Shown one piece after another: positions 34,304 to 46,894 of a stretch of 64,000 bases of DNA (positions are counted from its first letter, which is position 1; each line of letters starts with the position of its first letter). The stretch covers positions 23,679,146 through 23,743,145 of the forward strand of contig NC_084940.1 of the NCBI RefSeq assembly GCF_958298935.1, in the 5' to 3' direction. This DNA comes from Phragmites australis. Taxonomy: Eukaryota; Streptophyta; Magnoliopsida; Poales; Poaceae. The notes under the pieces were generated by a model. That model was not told the origin of the DNA. It searched no databases and was given only the letters and a program-made list of their open reading frames with translations. Both the position numbers and the translations under genes were made by a program.

Positions 34304-35805
34304 AAAGTGCAAACATACGAGCTAGAACAAAATTAGGACTCAAACTAATTTGAAATGTCGCCGAAAGTGCGGAACCTCCGGAGTATTCTCCGGAACCTCT
34401 AGACATATGCAGACTATCCGCAAAATTATGCGGAACATTCGAACATTGACAGGAAATGTGTTTTCACCGATTCGTTGATTGATTCAACTTGAACACTAAA
34501 CATAGTCTACCGAAACGTGGTCATACACTATATCAGAGGGCTTTAGACTCAATTAATTACGAAATGTTAAAGATTGAAGCCATCTCAATGACTCATTAAA
34601 ACTCAGCACGTATTTCACTAACCAAAGGAATTCAAATTCTCCATTCATGGCTCATAGCATTTCTAATGTGTAGAGTATGTTAATACAAGGCTAACAAAAG
34701 TGGTTTCAAAATTTTAGGGCATAGTATCGATTATTAGTGACTTAACTAAGTTGAAACACATTTAATTAACTCATCAATTCTCAAGAGTATTTTCTGGAGT
34801 TCCAACATTTTTACACGTAGAGCATACTCATACGAAGCTAACACAACTAGTCTCACATCGTTTGGAGGTCGGATGAATTAATTACGAATTTTACAAGTCT
34901 CTACACGTCTGATGAATAGTAACTACGGACCCTCCACACTTTTATGTGGAACCTCCGTATTTTTGCAGACTATCCATACTTTTTTGCGGATACTCTGCAC
35001 TGTCCAAAACTTCCCTGATTTTAGGGGAAACATTTTCAAAACAAATTACGATCTTTTCCAAACTAAAGAGGGATATGTTTGGGAGAGTTTAGAACTCGAA
35101 TAACCACCTAGCAACTCAATTCCTAAATCAAGTCTTAACCAAATGCTCATTTTGGTCTAAAACCTTAAAAACTCATGAACTTTGCTAAAACTCGAAATCG
35201 ATCAACCAAATCATGAATTCTTGCCATGGGGAGCATAAGAGACTTACCCAAGATGCTTGTGGAGGCTGGTGATCGTCGGGAAATGGAGGAAATGCTCGGG
35301 AAATGAAGAATTCCGGTGTTCTTCTTGTTTTAACTCTAAACACCAAAATGAGCCAAGAACGACTCAAATCCTCTGGGAATTCGAAAATGAATTGGATGGA
35401 TGGATAACTTACGAGCTCGTGATCACAAATGGTACCACATGCATACCTTCAATCCCTCTCTTGAGCTCGGATTTTGGAAGAAATGGAGAGAGGGAGTGAG
35501 AGCTTGAGTGGGAGGGGGGAGCTCGGGTGGGGACGTGAGGGAGAGTGAGGAGGAGAGAGAGTGGGCAGGTGGGGGCTGCCCACTTGAGTGGTTGGCGTGG
35601 GTGAGGTGTGGGGCCCATGTGTTGGAGAAAGGAGTCTGTTTTGACTGCGAATTCAACCATTTTCTCTCCCAAATTTTCTTCCCTCATCCAATTAACTTTT
35701 AACGAAGTACATTAGTATTCCCAATTACAATTACACAAAATTAAATATAATGCTTAAAAAGCATGATTATGCTTAATTACGTGATTAAGAATTTGAGACG
35801 TGACA
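34304..35805 (-). repeat. LTR-like segment of a second gypsy family, minus orientation
   Basis: Read from 35805 on the minus strand it starts TGTCACGTCTCAAATTC, then TTAAGCATAATCATGC and a CT-rich leader (35450-35600). This resembles starts of grass gypsy LTRs that I have seen. The other end lies against the LTR boundary at 34298-34303. Motifs CGGAACCTCCGGA and CCTCCACACTTTTATGTGGAACCTCCG repeat near 34370-34970. No coding sequence was found. Confidence 0.45.
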
Positions 35806-36230
35806 GAGACTCACAATGACATAGAATCCTACAGGTTACGTCCCCTCTTAGGGATGAGGCCCCTGATCGCATCTGTCCTGTGGGCCCTGCGCCTCCCGCT
35901 CGCACCTGGTGAGCTGAGTACATCAAGCGGTCTAGTGGAACGAGCGGCTGCTCATGTCGGCCAATGGGCGGTGGAGTGACGTACTCATCCTGGGAGGGCT
36001 GCCCTCAGGAGTGGCACGCCCAGTAGCTACGATGCATCGAGCTCATCGATATGTTCAAAGATGAAGTCGTACCCAAGGAACTGATTAACGTTCCTACTAA
36101 GCAGCTCCATGTAGCTACCCTGTGCCTCTACTTCCTGGAGATCATCAATCTCTGTACATGGAACAACAAAGAAAACATGTTAGCACTGGGTCTGTAGAGG
36201 AAGGGTTCGTTGCACTGTTGTTGGCATGGA
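35806..36230 (-). pseudogene. Possible tail of the transposon-borne PMD protein
   Basis: Minus-strand pieces: EIDDLQEVEAQGSYMELLSR, FLGYDFIFEHIDELDAS, and after a shift DEYVTPPPIGRHEQPLVPLD and LMYSAHQVRAGGAGPTGQ. The proline/glycine-rich wording resembles C-terminal tails that follow plant mobile domains, and the orientation matches the PMD pieces at 39431-41788. Assignment to the same gene is inference. Confidence 0.35.
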
Positions 36231-36312
36231 ACTTGTCACCGGCACCGGTGGAGGGTGGCCTAGATGTTGTGATACCGTAGTGTGGTCACCAGTGCTAGAG
36301 AATGAAATCCGA

Positions 36313-38012
36313 GACAACATGTGAAGGGATCAGTGACGTCCTAAGAGGGGGTGAATTAGGACACTTAGAACTATTTCGGCTCCAAAAATAACACTAGATA
36401 AACATATATCATTTTCTATCTAAATGTGCTATAGATTTCTCTAGTGTGTCTACTCTACCGATCAAAGTACTTGCAACCTATCTAAGAAGGTAAATTACAA
36501 GAATGTAAATACGGAAACGTAAATAAGGTAGAGAGAGAGCAAACTTGGCACAAGGATTTTTTTCCATTGATAACATGAATGCCACCCCTAGTCCACGTTG
36601 GAGCTCCACAAAAGATATGCTCCTGGTCGGCACCCGGTCACGGCTCTTGAGCCTCCAAGTCACAAAGATAAGGACCCCACATGGATGAGCCATCAAGGCA
36701 AGGTCTCACCACTAGCCTCTCTTCTGGTTCCTTCCTGTCGTGATCATTCAGAGTTTGAGCCACCAAGGCAAGGGTCTTCGCATCCCCGCACAATCGTCTT
36801 ACCGCCACTCGACACCAAGTCGGAGGGTCAATAAGCTTGTGGGCGAGTCACCAAGACTCCAAGGTGCCGGCGTACCAAGAGGTACATTGTTGGATCACTC
36901 CTTGATCCACTCTCTAGGCAGCAATCACCTAGCAACACTCTCTTTAGGCCTATAAGCACTAAACACTCTCTAATCTTATACTTAGCCGCCGTGGATAATC
37001 ATTTTAAGCACTATGGTTGCTTGGATGTCTTCTTAGGTGTATATGAACTTCTCTGAACTCCAGCATATTCAAATGGCCGAGTGGGTAGGTATTTATAGCC
37101 TCAAACTTGCGCACTAGCCGTTAACCTAACTGCTTAGAAAACTTGTTAACACCGGATGATCCGGTGAGAATAATAGTACTAACACCGGATCATCCGGTGA
37201 GTATACTGTCACAAACTAACCGTTGAAACCACACTAAAGCCTCTGTGAACACTGAATACACTGGTGTATACTTCATCTTCATCATCGAACTATTCAATGA
37301 GTTATTCTGAGCCATCCGAGTCTTTCTTTCTTCTATATGTAAATTGCTCCGGTGAATGCATCCGGTGCACATCACTTCATCATTGAACTATCCTGTGAGT
37401 TGACTTCAGCCATCCGAGCCAATGCAACCCTCTCTAAAAATAATGCTCTGGTGTGCACAACCTTTATCACCGGGCCATCCAATGCGTTGAACTTTGTTCT
37501 GCCTCTTTGTACTGTTCATTGTCCGGTGTGTGCAACACTTTGATCAACGGACCATCCGATGCTTTGATCTTCAACTTCAATGGCTACAACCTTCTCTGGA
37601 ATGCTCCGATGTGTATCTTCTTTGATCACCAGACCATCCGGTGGGTTGCTCCGATGTGTATCTTCTCTGATCACCAGACCATCCGGTGGGTTGAGCCTTC
37701 TCTTCTTTGCTCTGAAAATGCTCTGGTGTAACTCCCACTGATCATCGGACTATCTGGTGAGGCTTAACCTTCGTTCTTCAACACAACACCTTCTCTGGAA
37801 GAATTGCTCCGGTGAGCACTCTGCTCAAACACCGGACCTTCCGGTGAGGTATTCAGGCCTCTCTCCCACTTGACAAATATACTCCGATGAGTTCAAACAC
37901 CCAGAGCACCGAACCATTTAGTGAGACAAATCTTTCTAGGACTTCTCTAATTTAGTCCAACTTTGTCCCGACTGTAGTGGCTTCTTCATGTATTGCATCC
38001 ATGAGAATTACT
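36313..38012. repeat. Insertion rich in ACCGGATSATCCGGTG motifs
   Basis: Near 36330 it starts with GTCCTAAGAGGGGGTGAATTAGG, a phrase common in grass repeats. From 37150 to 37850 it carries many variants of a palindrome-like motif (ACCGGATGATCCGGTGA at 37151; CACCGGATCATCCGGTGA at 37183), including a tandem 45-bp pair at about 37600-37690. No coding potential or terminal repeats could be fixed. Confidence 0.5.
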
Positions 38013-38022
38013 AATATATATT

Positions 38023-39430
38023 TGTCGGAGGATTAACTCCTGTCGCAAGGATCCCGAGAGACCCCTTTTTAGAGATTCGGCCGGGGGGATGATCCTGAAT
38101 AAGTTTGTCGGAGAAATAAATGGGAATGAATGCAACGGCCGGTGGTGGGGGTGACGACCTAGTGCAAGAAGAAGTAAATGCACCGGAATTTAGACAGGTT
38201 CGGGCCGCACGGGAGCGTAATACCCTACTCCTGTATGGATGCTATAACTGTCCTGAGGAAGTCCCTCAAGGATGTTGCTGGTTACAAGGATGTTGGCCTA
38301 ACTATGAGCTTGAGGCTCCTTGTTCTTCGGCTGGAACTGTGTTCAACCTTGCTCACAGTGTCTCTCTTGCACTGTGTTCTTCGTGTCTACTCCCGAACTC
38401 TCGTTGTTGGTCTGGTTCGTCTTGGGGTTGGGGTTTTTTCGCCGTTGTTGGTGTTGTCTCTCGTTGTTCTTCTCCCTTCTGTGTTGCCGGCTATTTTAAG
38501 TACTCGCCGGCCACGACATGCCCCGAACGGAAAGGAGGGGGCTCGAGTTCTGAGACGCCATAAATGGAAAGGGCGTCATCATTTCTTCTGGGTGAAGTGA
38601 CCGGGGGTGGAAAATACGTCGCACGCCCGGTCGCTCGTCACCATAAATGCCCTGGCAACGGGCGCCGTGGAGAGGACCCACCAGGCAGCTGCAGAGCAAC
38701 CCGGCGTGCTCACCCTGTCTTGTTCCTCTGCCACAGCAGTGCGGCAAACGGAACGCCTTGATCCTCATGACGTTATCCTGAGACAAGCCGGATGGCACGG
38801 GACGGGACCTGTGCAATTAATGACCCCACGCCTCTCTGCCAAAACGTGGCAAGAACTGACGCTGAGCGCGCCGGGAGCAGTTAGAGATGTCAGGCCACGC
38901 ACGCTCATTAAATGCGGCCTTGGACCTCTGGCTGGTTGACACCTCATCGGCAGGCCCCTCGGGGGCCTTTCTGGGTCGTCGGGGTACCGAGTGCTCGGGG
39001 GTACTGGTCACATCCCCGAGCACTCTCTCCCGAGAATGCCCATCCTTGTCCTCGGGGTGTCGGGTGCTCGGAGGTACTGTTCACCTCCTCGAGCACTCTT
39101 GTACGGATCTTCGGGGAACCGAGCGCTCGGGAGCTGCCGCACGCAGCCCCTAGCACTCTCTCCTGGAACTTAGCTCTTCTGATCGTCGGGGGACTAGGGT
39201 GCTCGGGGGTGACCGGGCACCTCCCCGAGCACTTTCTTCCCGGTACTCAGATTCCGTGGATCATCGGGGTACTGGGGTACTCGGGGGCCATCGACCGTGG
39301 CTCCGAGCACCTTCTCCCGGGACCTGGCCTTTCCTCATCCCACAAGAGAGACCTCGCGGGATGGCGCCATGTTGCGGATGGCTAGCCTGGCCTCGGGATT
39401 CGGGAACCCCTGGTTCCTGATACACCGACA
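38023..39430 (-). repeat. Solo LTR of the same Tat-type family, minus orientation
   Basis: 1408 bp. On the plus strand it begins TGTCGGAGGATTAAC and ends TACACCGACA, i.e. it is the reverse of the copy at 26260-27749. It has a perfect 5-bp target-site duplication ATATT (38018-38022, 39431-39435). It carries the same CCCCGAGCACTC/GAGTGCTCGGGG tandem units (38980-39310). There is no internal domain. Confidence 0.92.
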
Positions 39431-42270
39431 ATATTCTTGACAAATATGTTAGTCCTATTGATTATATTGTCATTAATCACCAAAATAATAATCATGGCCT
39501 AATGGGGCCATTTTCGCTATAACGTGCCACTGTAGTGGGGGTGACGAGCCCCAGTGAAAGACTACCTCACCGTCGTAGGGGTCAAAGAGGAAGTCAGTGT
39601 TGAAGACATCCTCAACGGCTCGACGGTGAAGGTCGAAACTACCAGTCGGTGCGGCGGCACGGTGAAGGTGCCTAGCGGTCATGCCGGGATCTGAGCCGAT
39701 GCTCGTGGTCCCGTCATAACGTCAGAGGACGAACTGCAACTCATCGATTTGAAGGCCTTGGCCACATTCCGGATAATCCAGCCAAATAGCACGCTGATCT
39801 CAGCCTTAGGGACCTCACCGCCACTGTTGAGCTACAGTATTGACGCATGTGCCTTGGCATCAATCTAGTGCAGTATGTCCCTCTGCAAAGAAAAACTTAA
39901 TTTTGGTTCACAATTTTTAACTAATAATTGAAGTAAATGAGGAATCGAGTAGGGTTATTCGTACCTCAAGCGAACGAGCCTGGTACTTGTGAGTAGGGTA
40001 TGTGTCGCGTTCGTCCACCTCGTGTTGTGGAAACTCGGTCGGTGTGTACGTCACCCGGATCCACGTCCGACGCATGAACCATGAGAGGTACTCCACGTAC
40101 GCCTCATCCGAGTGTGGCCACTCCTCATCCACGATGTGCTCGACAGCTTGGTCCTAATCTTCAACCCACCTTTGCACACGTGATGCAAATGTGCTCATGG
40201 AATGAAACCCCCTCCGCGTCAACCTGCAGAAACATAAGTCCGTGAATACAAGGTGTACATGTGGGTCGTATGAAAATGTAATTTCAACGTTACACACCTG
40301 TATATTTTGATAGACACGGACCTAGTAAACGGTAGCGGGCACGCCTGAAAATTTCTAAACTGTCGCATCATGTTATGCGACGAGTACTCCTCGACACATA
40401 TGTCGAAGACGAGGGCGCGAGTCGTGAGCCAGTACTCCTTGTCACGTACGCAGAGCACCGAAAGTCCAAGTGGAGCGTGTCAAAGTACCTCGGCCTCCTT
40501 GTACGGCCACCAACACACACAGTTCACCGTCAATTCATCGAATTGGCGAACAAAGTCCGGGTACGCGTGGTGTGTCTGCACACTGGACTAACTCGGTTGT
40601 GCAGCCAAACTAAGTTAGAGAATAATATGAAGTAATCAACATAAACGTACATAATATCATAGCACTTACCCTACGTTTTTACTACAAGGAGCCCATGGTC
40701 GGGCCGTCGATGCCGTCCGCAGCATACTGGTACGCGCTAAGGTCGACAACGCGTTTGACGATGGTGATGCGCTCGTACGACCACATCTGAAGCAGTAGAG
40801 GACACCCGGTGAGGATCGCGTTGTCATCAATCTTCGTGCACCCATCGCACAGGCCGCGGTACATCACAACCAGCATAGCTGAAGCCCAGTTGTACTATGG
40901 GACATCCACTGGGTTGGCGTCCATAACCTCTCTGGCGTAGAGGATCATGCTCATCGAGAACATGTTGCCATGGGTCTCGGTGAACATGACCCACCCGAAC
41001 AACCACAAGAGGTATGCCTCCAGCTGTTGGGAGATAGCTTCGTCACCTGCCAGTAGGTGGATGGTGTCCGCCTATCAAATAAAGAAGAAGTACAAATATC
41101 TGCATCCGTTAATAACGTAGAGGAGATGCCGAACCATTAAAAGACATACGTACCACAAACTGAACGAGAAAGGCCTTCGCCGGGCCATGCTTCTCGGTCG
41201 CTAAAAAGGCCTGAACGGGGCTACGGCGTCCCTCCGTTCAACGATAGAGAAGCGACTTAGCATCTTGTCTCGCCAGCCCACGCCCACGCCCACGTCCCTA
41301 GCCCTAACAATAGCACCTGTGCAATGCATACCCATTAGGAGCGAGATGTCATCGAGCGTGGGTGCCATCTCGCTGCACAGAAGGTGTAACGTGTGCGTCT
41401 CGGGACGCCACCTGTCGACAAAGTTAACGAGGAGAGCCCTGTCGTGTGCGCTACAGCATAGCGGTCCTTGAAATACTTGCATGTCCCTTGAAGTATGGTT
41501 TACAATCCCCACCAACGGCAACCCTCTCACACCTTTCATCACCCAGTTATAAATCTCTGCTAAATTTGTAGTCATAATACCGTACCTAGCCCTATTTATG
41601 TCATAGAGAAGAGCCCACTTCTCCTTGGGCTCATTCTCAATACACTCGCTAAATGACCTGGTAGATGACCCGCTCCTCCACATGATGCCAGCTTTATTGT
41701 CATTTGGCAGGGACTCAAGAGGTACTGGTACGTCCTCTGGTCCCGTCATGGGCCTTCCTGCACGCTCCTGTGTTTGCTTCTTCGTCATCTCATCTAATGT
41801 CTTCCAAAGAGCATCGAACTTTCGCTATTGGTGCATAGTTTCTTGAACATGTTCATGAGATTTTTGTTCTTGAATTGCGGAGGAAGTTTGCACCCAAATG
41901 CCTCATGCACCACCTACTCTGCAGATCTAGCCACACAGGTCCAATCAAGCCATCGTTTGTTCCATTTTGCAACTCCATAATTACCTTGAGCATCCCTACA
42001 CGCCGGTCATGTACAATGCACACGTTCGACCGAGTACCAATAATTATCATCCTCATATAGTACAGGAACCAATACCAACCACTAGTGTTCTCACTCTCCA
42101 CAAATGCAAAGACCAACGGTAGAACTTGATTGTTCCCATCAACCCCAATAACAGTCAAGATCTTTTCCATGAACGTGCCGGTAAGAAAAGTGTCGTCTAT
42201 GCACAAGATAGGCCAACAATGCTTGAAAGCTTCGATACATGCACCTATTGCGAAGATACATCGCTTTAGG
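39431..42270 (-). pseudogene. MULE transposase followed by a plant mobile domain (PMD)
   Basis: Minus strand, from 42270 down. A MULE DDE transposase core reads EAFKHCWPILCIDDTFLTG, VIGVDGNNQVLPLVFAFVE, SGWYWFLYYM (first catalytic Asp near 42197), then KWALLYDINRARYGIMTTNLAE. The plant mobile domain follows: LLVNFVDRWRPETHTLHLLCSEM, PTLDDISLLMGM. After an intron-like gap (donor GTACGTATG near 41150) come ADTIHLLAGDEAISQQLEAYLLWLFGWVMF, GCPLLLQMWSYERI, EAYVEYLSWFMRRTWIRVTYTPTE and GGEVPKAEISVLFGWIIR. PMDs occur both in host genes (MAIN/MAIL) and in transposons; here it follows the transposase. Several frameshifts (near 41880 and 41225) and stops show decay. The 5' part is replaced at 42270 by an LTR. 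Confidence 0.75.
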
Positions 42271-45200
42271 ACGACCGCAGGCAACCCATCGGGAGACCCA
42301 CGCCTAGAACATCACAACCTCGTCTTGATAATCTTCAATATCTTCACTCACTAAGCAGCACCACGCATGTCGCATGGTATAGGGAAAATAGCAAGTGTGA
42401 GTACATGACGCGCTCAGCAAGTGTGGGAAATATATGGCATGCAAGCTTGATTAAAGAAATAGGCTATAACAGGTAAATTTGCATAAATGCCAACTATGCT
42501 ATCATAAAAAGAGTTATAAAAGCAACCTATTTAACTATGTCTTCCAACTCCGAGAAACATCTCCACATGTTTTCCTAGTACCTGGATTCCACATCAGGTT
42601 CCCAAACCAACCAACTTGATACCCATTACATGTAACAAGAACCATCCACTGACATTCACTCTTCACAGGTAACCAACCAAATCAACTAAACCAAACCAAC
42701 TAATCATGTGAGGATACAAGTATCTTATAATCGTGAGCACGGCTAATATATCAGATTGTACACTCTGCAGAGGTTGTCCAGCTTTCCCCATGAGTCGTGA
42801 TTTCCTTGTTGCCGTGCTGCGCAAATACTTAACACACACTAGTGGTGTGCTGCCCGAAGATCACTACAAGACCGTTATAAAGCATCCTCCTAATAAGTAT
42901 AAGCCCGCTAAGATTTCACCGCCGTCAAAGTGGAGTCACACCACCCAGAAGCCCCCTCATGCGCTTTGTAGCTTCGGAAAGAATCACTCTTCCCTTCCAC
43001 TACACCATCAGTGGCTCATTCTATGCTGAGAATTTGCTAATTACTAAGGCAGGCCATACCCATATAAGACTAATGGATGGACGAATATTCTTGGGTTGTC
43101 ACTCCACGAATCGGTCCTTAGGACACCGAGCAAACACTACCACCTACCAAAGTGTTTCACACACTTGTGCCTCACGCACCATCATCAACCAACCTTCTGC
43201 TCGACGTTAAGTTCCATGTTTCCACACAAATTACCATAATTCTCACTCATAGTTGCATAGTTCATTAATCATGTTTAACTGATAACCCATCCATACCCTT
43301 GTGCAAAGCTAAGCATGCAACGATGACTGCTGCTAGGTTTGGTGGTGACTGCGAACAGATACAACAACGAAGATGCTCGCGCTCCAGGAGATTGGTTATG
43401 AAATTTAAGAAACCATCTGAACAGAGACGTTCATATTTCCTGGGAACACAATGCTATGATATGGATTTTGGTAGATCATCCCATGAGAGGAAGAATGATT
43501 AGCGGAGATGAGATGGGTGACGGTTGCGATGTGCTGTGGTTGGCAATCGCATTCCGGTGTACCGCTACACAAACAGGAATGGGATCCTAAGGTCACGTAG
43601 AAGACTCGATGAGATACGCTGTGACGTAGTTGGTGCATCCATACAACTTTTGGATTGATGCAGAACGCGAATGCAAATTCGGTGCGCGCGTAGAACGTGT
43701 CCAAAAACCGGACAGCGGGCATGTCGACCTTGATTCTAGTGGTTTGACTACTCTACTGGCCGACCTGGTTGGTGAGGGCGTGGGAAACATCATGGGTCAT
43801 ACGCTGGTGAAAGGGCATGACAATTTAGCCTCTGTTCAGCTGGGAACGTCAATGCCAATCGGTGATGGCGCGACTGTCCGCGATGACGACGACCATGACT
43901 GCGTAGATCGGGCTTTGGTTAGGGCTAGGGCTTGGTTAGTGACTTAGTATGATGATAAAATAGTACTAAGGGAGGAGAGAAGGGGTCCTCACCTTGCTTC
44001 GATGGTTGAGGAGAGGGGATTCGCGAAGAAGACGAAGAGGTAGCGCATCATGGGCGGCGGCGACTCCGGCGAACGGCAGTGCATGGACAGGGCAGCAGCG
44101 TCGTCTAGGGTTTGGGGGCATGGAATAGGGATATAAGAGGGTGTGCAACTCCTATTTATAGGGCTAGGGCGGCTGGTTGAGATGGAGTCCAAACCGAACA
44201 CGAATCGGGTTCGAGTTCGAGTCGGTTAGGATTTTCTTTTTCGCAGCTCTCTATTCCAAGAATGATATCTCAATCGTTCGGACTCCAAATTAAATGTTTC
44301 TGGACTCTAAATTGTAGTACTCAAAAAGATCTACAACTTTGGTATTTATTGGAACTTCTGAAAATACCATCTTAATTTTAAAAAATGTACCACAAGATAA
44401 ACTATTTGAACTCAAATCAGCGCAACAGTGATTTCGGGGCCATAACTCCTAGCTCCACTATCCAAAAGGGGACTTCCATAGTTTCAAATCGAAACTCTCG
44501 ATGATACCTAAACCTTTGGTATTGTCAAGATTTGCATTTGATGCCGTTTTGAATTCCAAAACTTCATTTGAAGATGAGACTATCCAGGAGTCCGCGAAAA
44601 TTTATAAATTTCGTGGATCCTTTTTGTTGGACTTTCTAGATTACTTGTGTGCCGGTCAAAGGCTTGTACTTGGGTAGGTTTGAGTCTAATGGCACCTTAG
44701 GTGTATCTAGGGTTTTAGAAATAAAACTTTTGTAGAAAAGTTTGAATAGAGTTTGAATTTGAATTGAGCTTGGAGTGAATTTAAGCGAAACAAAAAATGA
44801 GGTTGAACAAGAATAGGAGTAGATAAGGAATTTGAATTTAGATTTGTGTAGAATTTAAGAAAAAGGAGAGATTGACTTTAAACAAGGATTTGGATAAGAT
44901 TTGAATTAAACTAGGATCAAATATAATCAAGGATTGAATAGATAATGAATTAAAAAAATTGGATTCCAACCATTAAGATCCTTAACTTATTCACTACTGA
45001 GTTTTATAAAAACCTTTTTAAAATCTTTTTGACTCAAAACATCAAAGAGAAAGAAAAAGAAAAAGAAAAAGAACTCTAATGCATTTACCTAGCTCCTAAC
45101 AAAACTCAGCATGCAATGCACACAAAATAATAACCTATTTTGATTGATTGTTTATGAAAATAGGTTTTAAACCTATTCTGATTGATTGTTTATGAAAATA

Positions 45201-45275
45201 GGTTTTAAACCTATTCTACTGGTGAAACTATTCAATAATTTTGGAATTTTTTTAGAAATTTGAGAAATCCTGACG
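42271..45275 (-). repeat. Inverted, truncated copy of the large gypsy-type LTR
   Basis: Read on the minus strand it follows the LTR at 30103-34303 block by block: CCTGATTT.TCTCAAATTTCTAAAAAA near 45270, AATAGGTTTTAAACCTATT, the TATA box CTATTTATAGGGC (plus strand, 44150-44163), and the end-proximal CACACTTGCTGAGC and TTCTAGGCGTGGGTCTCCC near 42300-42420. It lacks about 20 bp at its 5' end and the last ~200 bp, and is about 1.2 kb shorter overall. A 39-bp unit is tandemly doubled at about 45140-45220. It splits the old MULE in two. Confidence 0.75.
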
Positions 45276-45565
45276 TGTACCTCTTCCACGCTTCAACTTC
45301 CCAGAGCGAGAACATCCCTTAGTACACACCTTCTGTGAAACGGTTGCCCATAATGTTAATAGTTATCTCTTGAATCTCGGAATCTATTTTGAAACCCCAC
45401 ATCAACGAGGCATACAAGTGTCCGACACGTTTGTGCATTTTTCTGGATATACCCTTGTCCATTGACTTAAATACAGACAATATTACCTCTTTCGGACCAT
45501 AAAAGATTTCATTGTCCCCGTAAAAAATCTTAAATTGTCACATATCCAACAAACCTGGCAACCAT
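45276..45565 (-). pseudogene. N-terminal piece of the MULE transposase
   Basis: It starts at an ATG (45565, MVARFVGYVTI). A stop and one-base shift follow, then EIFYGPKEVILSVFKSMDKG, KRVGHLYASLMWGFKIDSEI, ITINIMGNRFTEGVY-stop and GMFSLWEVEAWKRY. The RFVGYVTI...GDNEI.YGP start and the 'NR..EGVYW.L....AWKRY' block are typical of the N-terminal domain of grass MULE proteins. The rest is cut by the LTR at 45275, and the segment normally joining it to the DDE core is absent. Confidence 0.6.
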
Positions 45566-46340
45566 CGACAAAAACTATGATATTATTATTACGACAGAAT
45601 AGAAAAAATCATGTTAAACTACATCTACAATGCAAAATTCATTACAAGCGTAACATAACATATAATCTATAGTGCAACAACATATTCCTGGTTCGCTACA
45701 TCAAACACATCTAATTGCTAAAATATACATATAAATATGATCTAATTACTGAACTATATCTAACTCTAATTTTAAAACTAGATCTACATTTTAACCTATA
45801 TTTAATGGCTATCCTACCAGGTTTGTTAAATAAAACCTAGATCTAAAATCTAACCGATGTCAAAATCTAGCACTAGTTAACTCTCGTTCTCCTCTCCTCT
45901 TCTACCGGGTTTGTAAAAAAATAGAAAAAAATTAACTCTTTTTTCCAGCAGGGCTTCGTCACACAAATCTCCCTCCCCTCCCCGTCGTTCTCCTCTCCTC
46001 TTCTCTTGACTGGAATGGGAATAAAATGAGATGCTGACGTCGGTAGTGCCGGTCGCGCCAACCTAAATACTCAAAAGATCTCATCTGCCGAATGGGCGAT
46101 ACCTTTTGGATGGGTCCGTGCGGCGTCGCAGCTATAAATGTCTCGATCAAGTTTTCACCCGCTAAACGAGCGTGAACTTTCTCTATCTGATTATTAAATT
46201 CGCTAGTAGCTTAGGCTCACAAAGTCTCTTGTTCTCGCCCGTTAAACGGGCAATAATAAGATAGAACTCATTATTTTTCAAAGAAGCATGTAATCTTAAA
46301 AAATATATATATCCCGATAATTTCTCACCAACGGTAGAAT
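45566..46340 (-). mobile_element. Leader and terminal inverted repeat of the PMD-type MULE
   Basis: 46131-46330 resembles 24336-24535 in inverted orientation and includes TTCTCGCCCGTTAAACGGGC and TTTTCACCCGCTAAACGAGCG. The AT-rich stretch 45600-46060 is the presumed 5' leader. A 9-bp target-site duplication matching the other end could not be found. Confidence 0.5.
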
Positions 46341-46894
46341 AGACCCCAATTTTTCAAAAGAGCATGTTCTCGCCATTAATTTTTTGCATGAGATCCCCGG
46401 CAAGGAAGCCGAAGAAGGCCGCGTCAAGCAGGACTAGCTAGCAGCTTAATTTTGTACTCAATCACATCACTTGCCGGTTGGGTGGGTAGAGCTAGCAATA
46501 AGCTATGGTTCAAATATCCATGTTACATACCATGGAATGCGAAATGTTAATGGCTTACTTAAAACAACTCTCGTGATGTTTGTATGGGCGATAGAAAGAA
46601 CGCATATTTTGTGATGGGATATATGGGGCTAGCTCATTTATTTGTCAGAATAATTTTTAATAAATCTTAAATACCTATTAGAAAATTAGAGATGGCTGGT
46701 TTAGCCCATATTGCTAATGGACATGAACTGAGACTAACTTATAAGGAGTTGCGTTCTTTATTCCATTAGCACATTGCTAGTACGGGTGTAGTTTTTACCT
46801 TTTATTCTTTTACTACGTGAGAAAATGGTCTACGATTATTTACATAAAATTGTGACACGTGATTATGACGTGTCTTAACCATGCGGCTTCTCTA
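46341..46894. other. Spacer before the hAT element
   Basis: No gene is recognised. TGATGGGATATATGGGGCTAG at 46612 is a possible LTR start (see findings), but this is weak. Confidence 0.3.

Noticed and set aside
38120..39420. ORFs of 110-157 codons on both strands
   Set aside because: They lie wholly within the second solo LTR; there is no conserved protein wording.
30103..45275. The two large gypsy LTRs as the two ends of one element
   Set aside because: LTRs of one element lie in direct orientation; these are inverted, so they come from separate insertions or an inversion.
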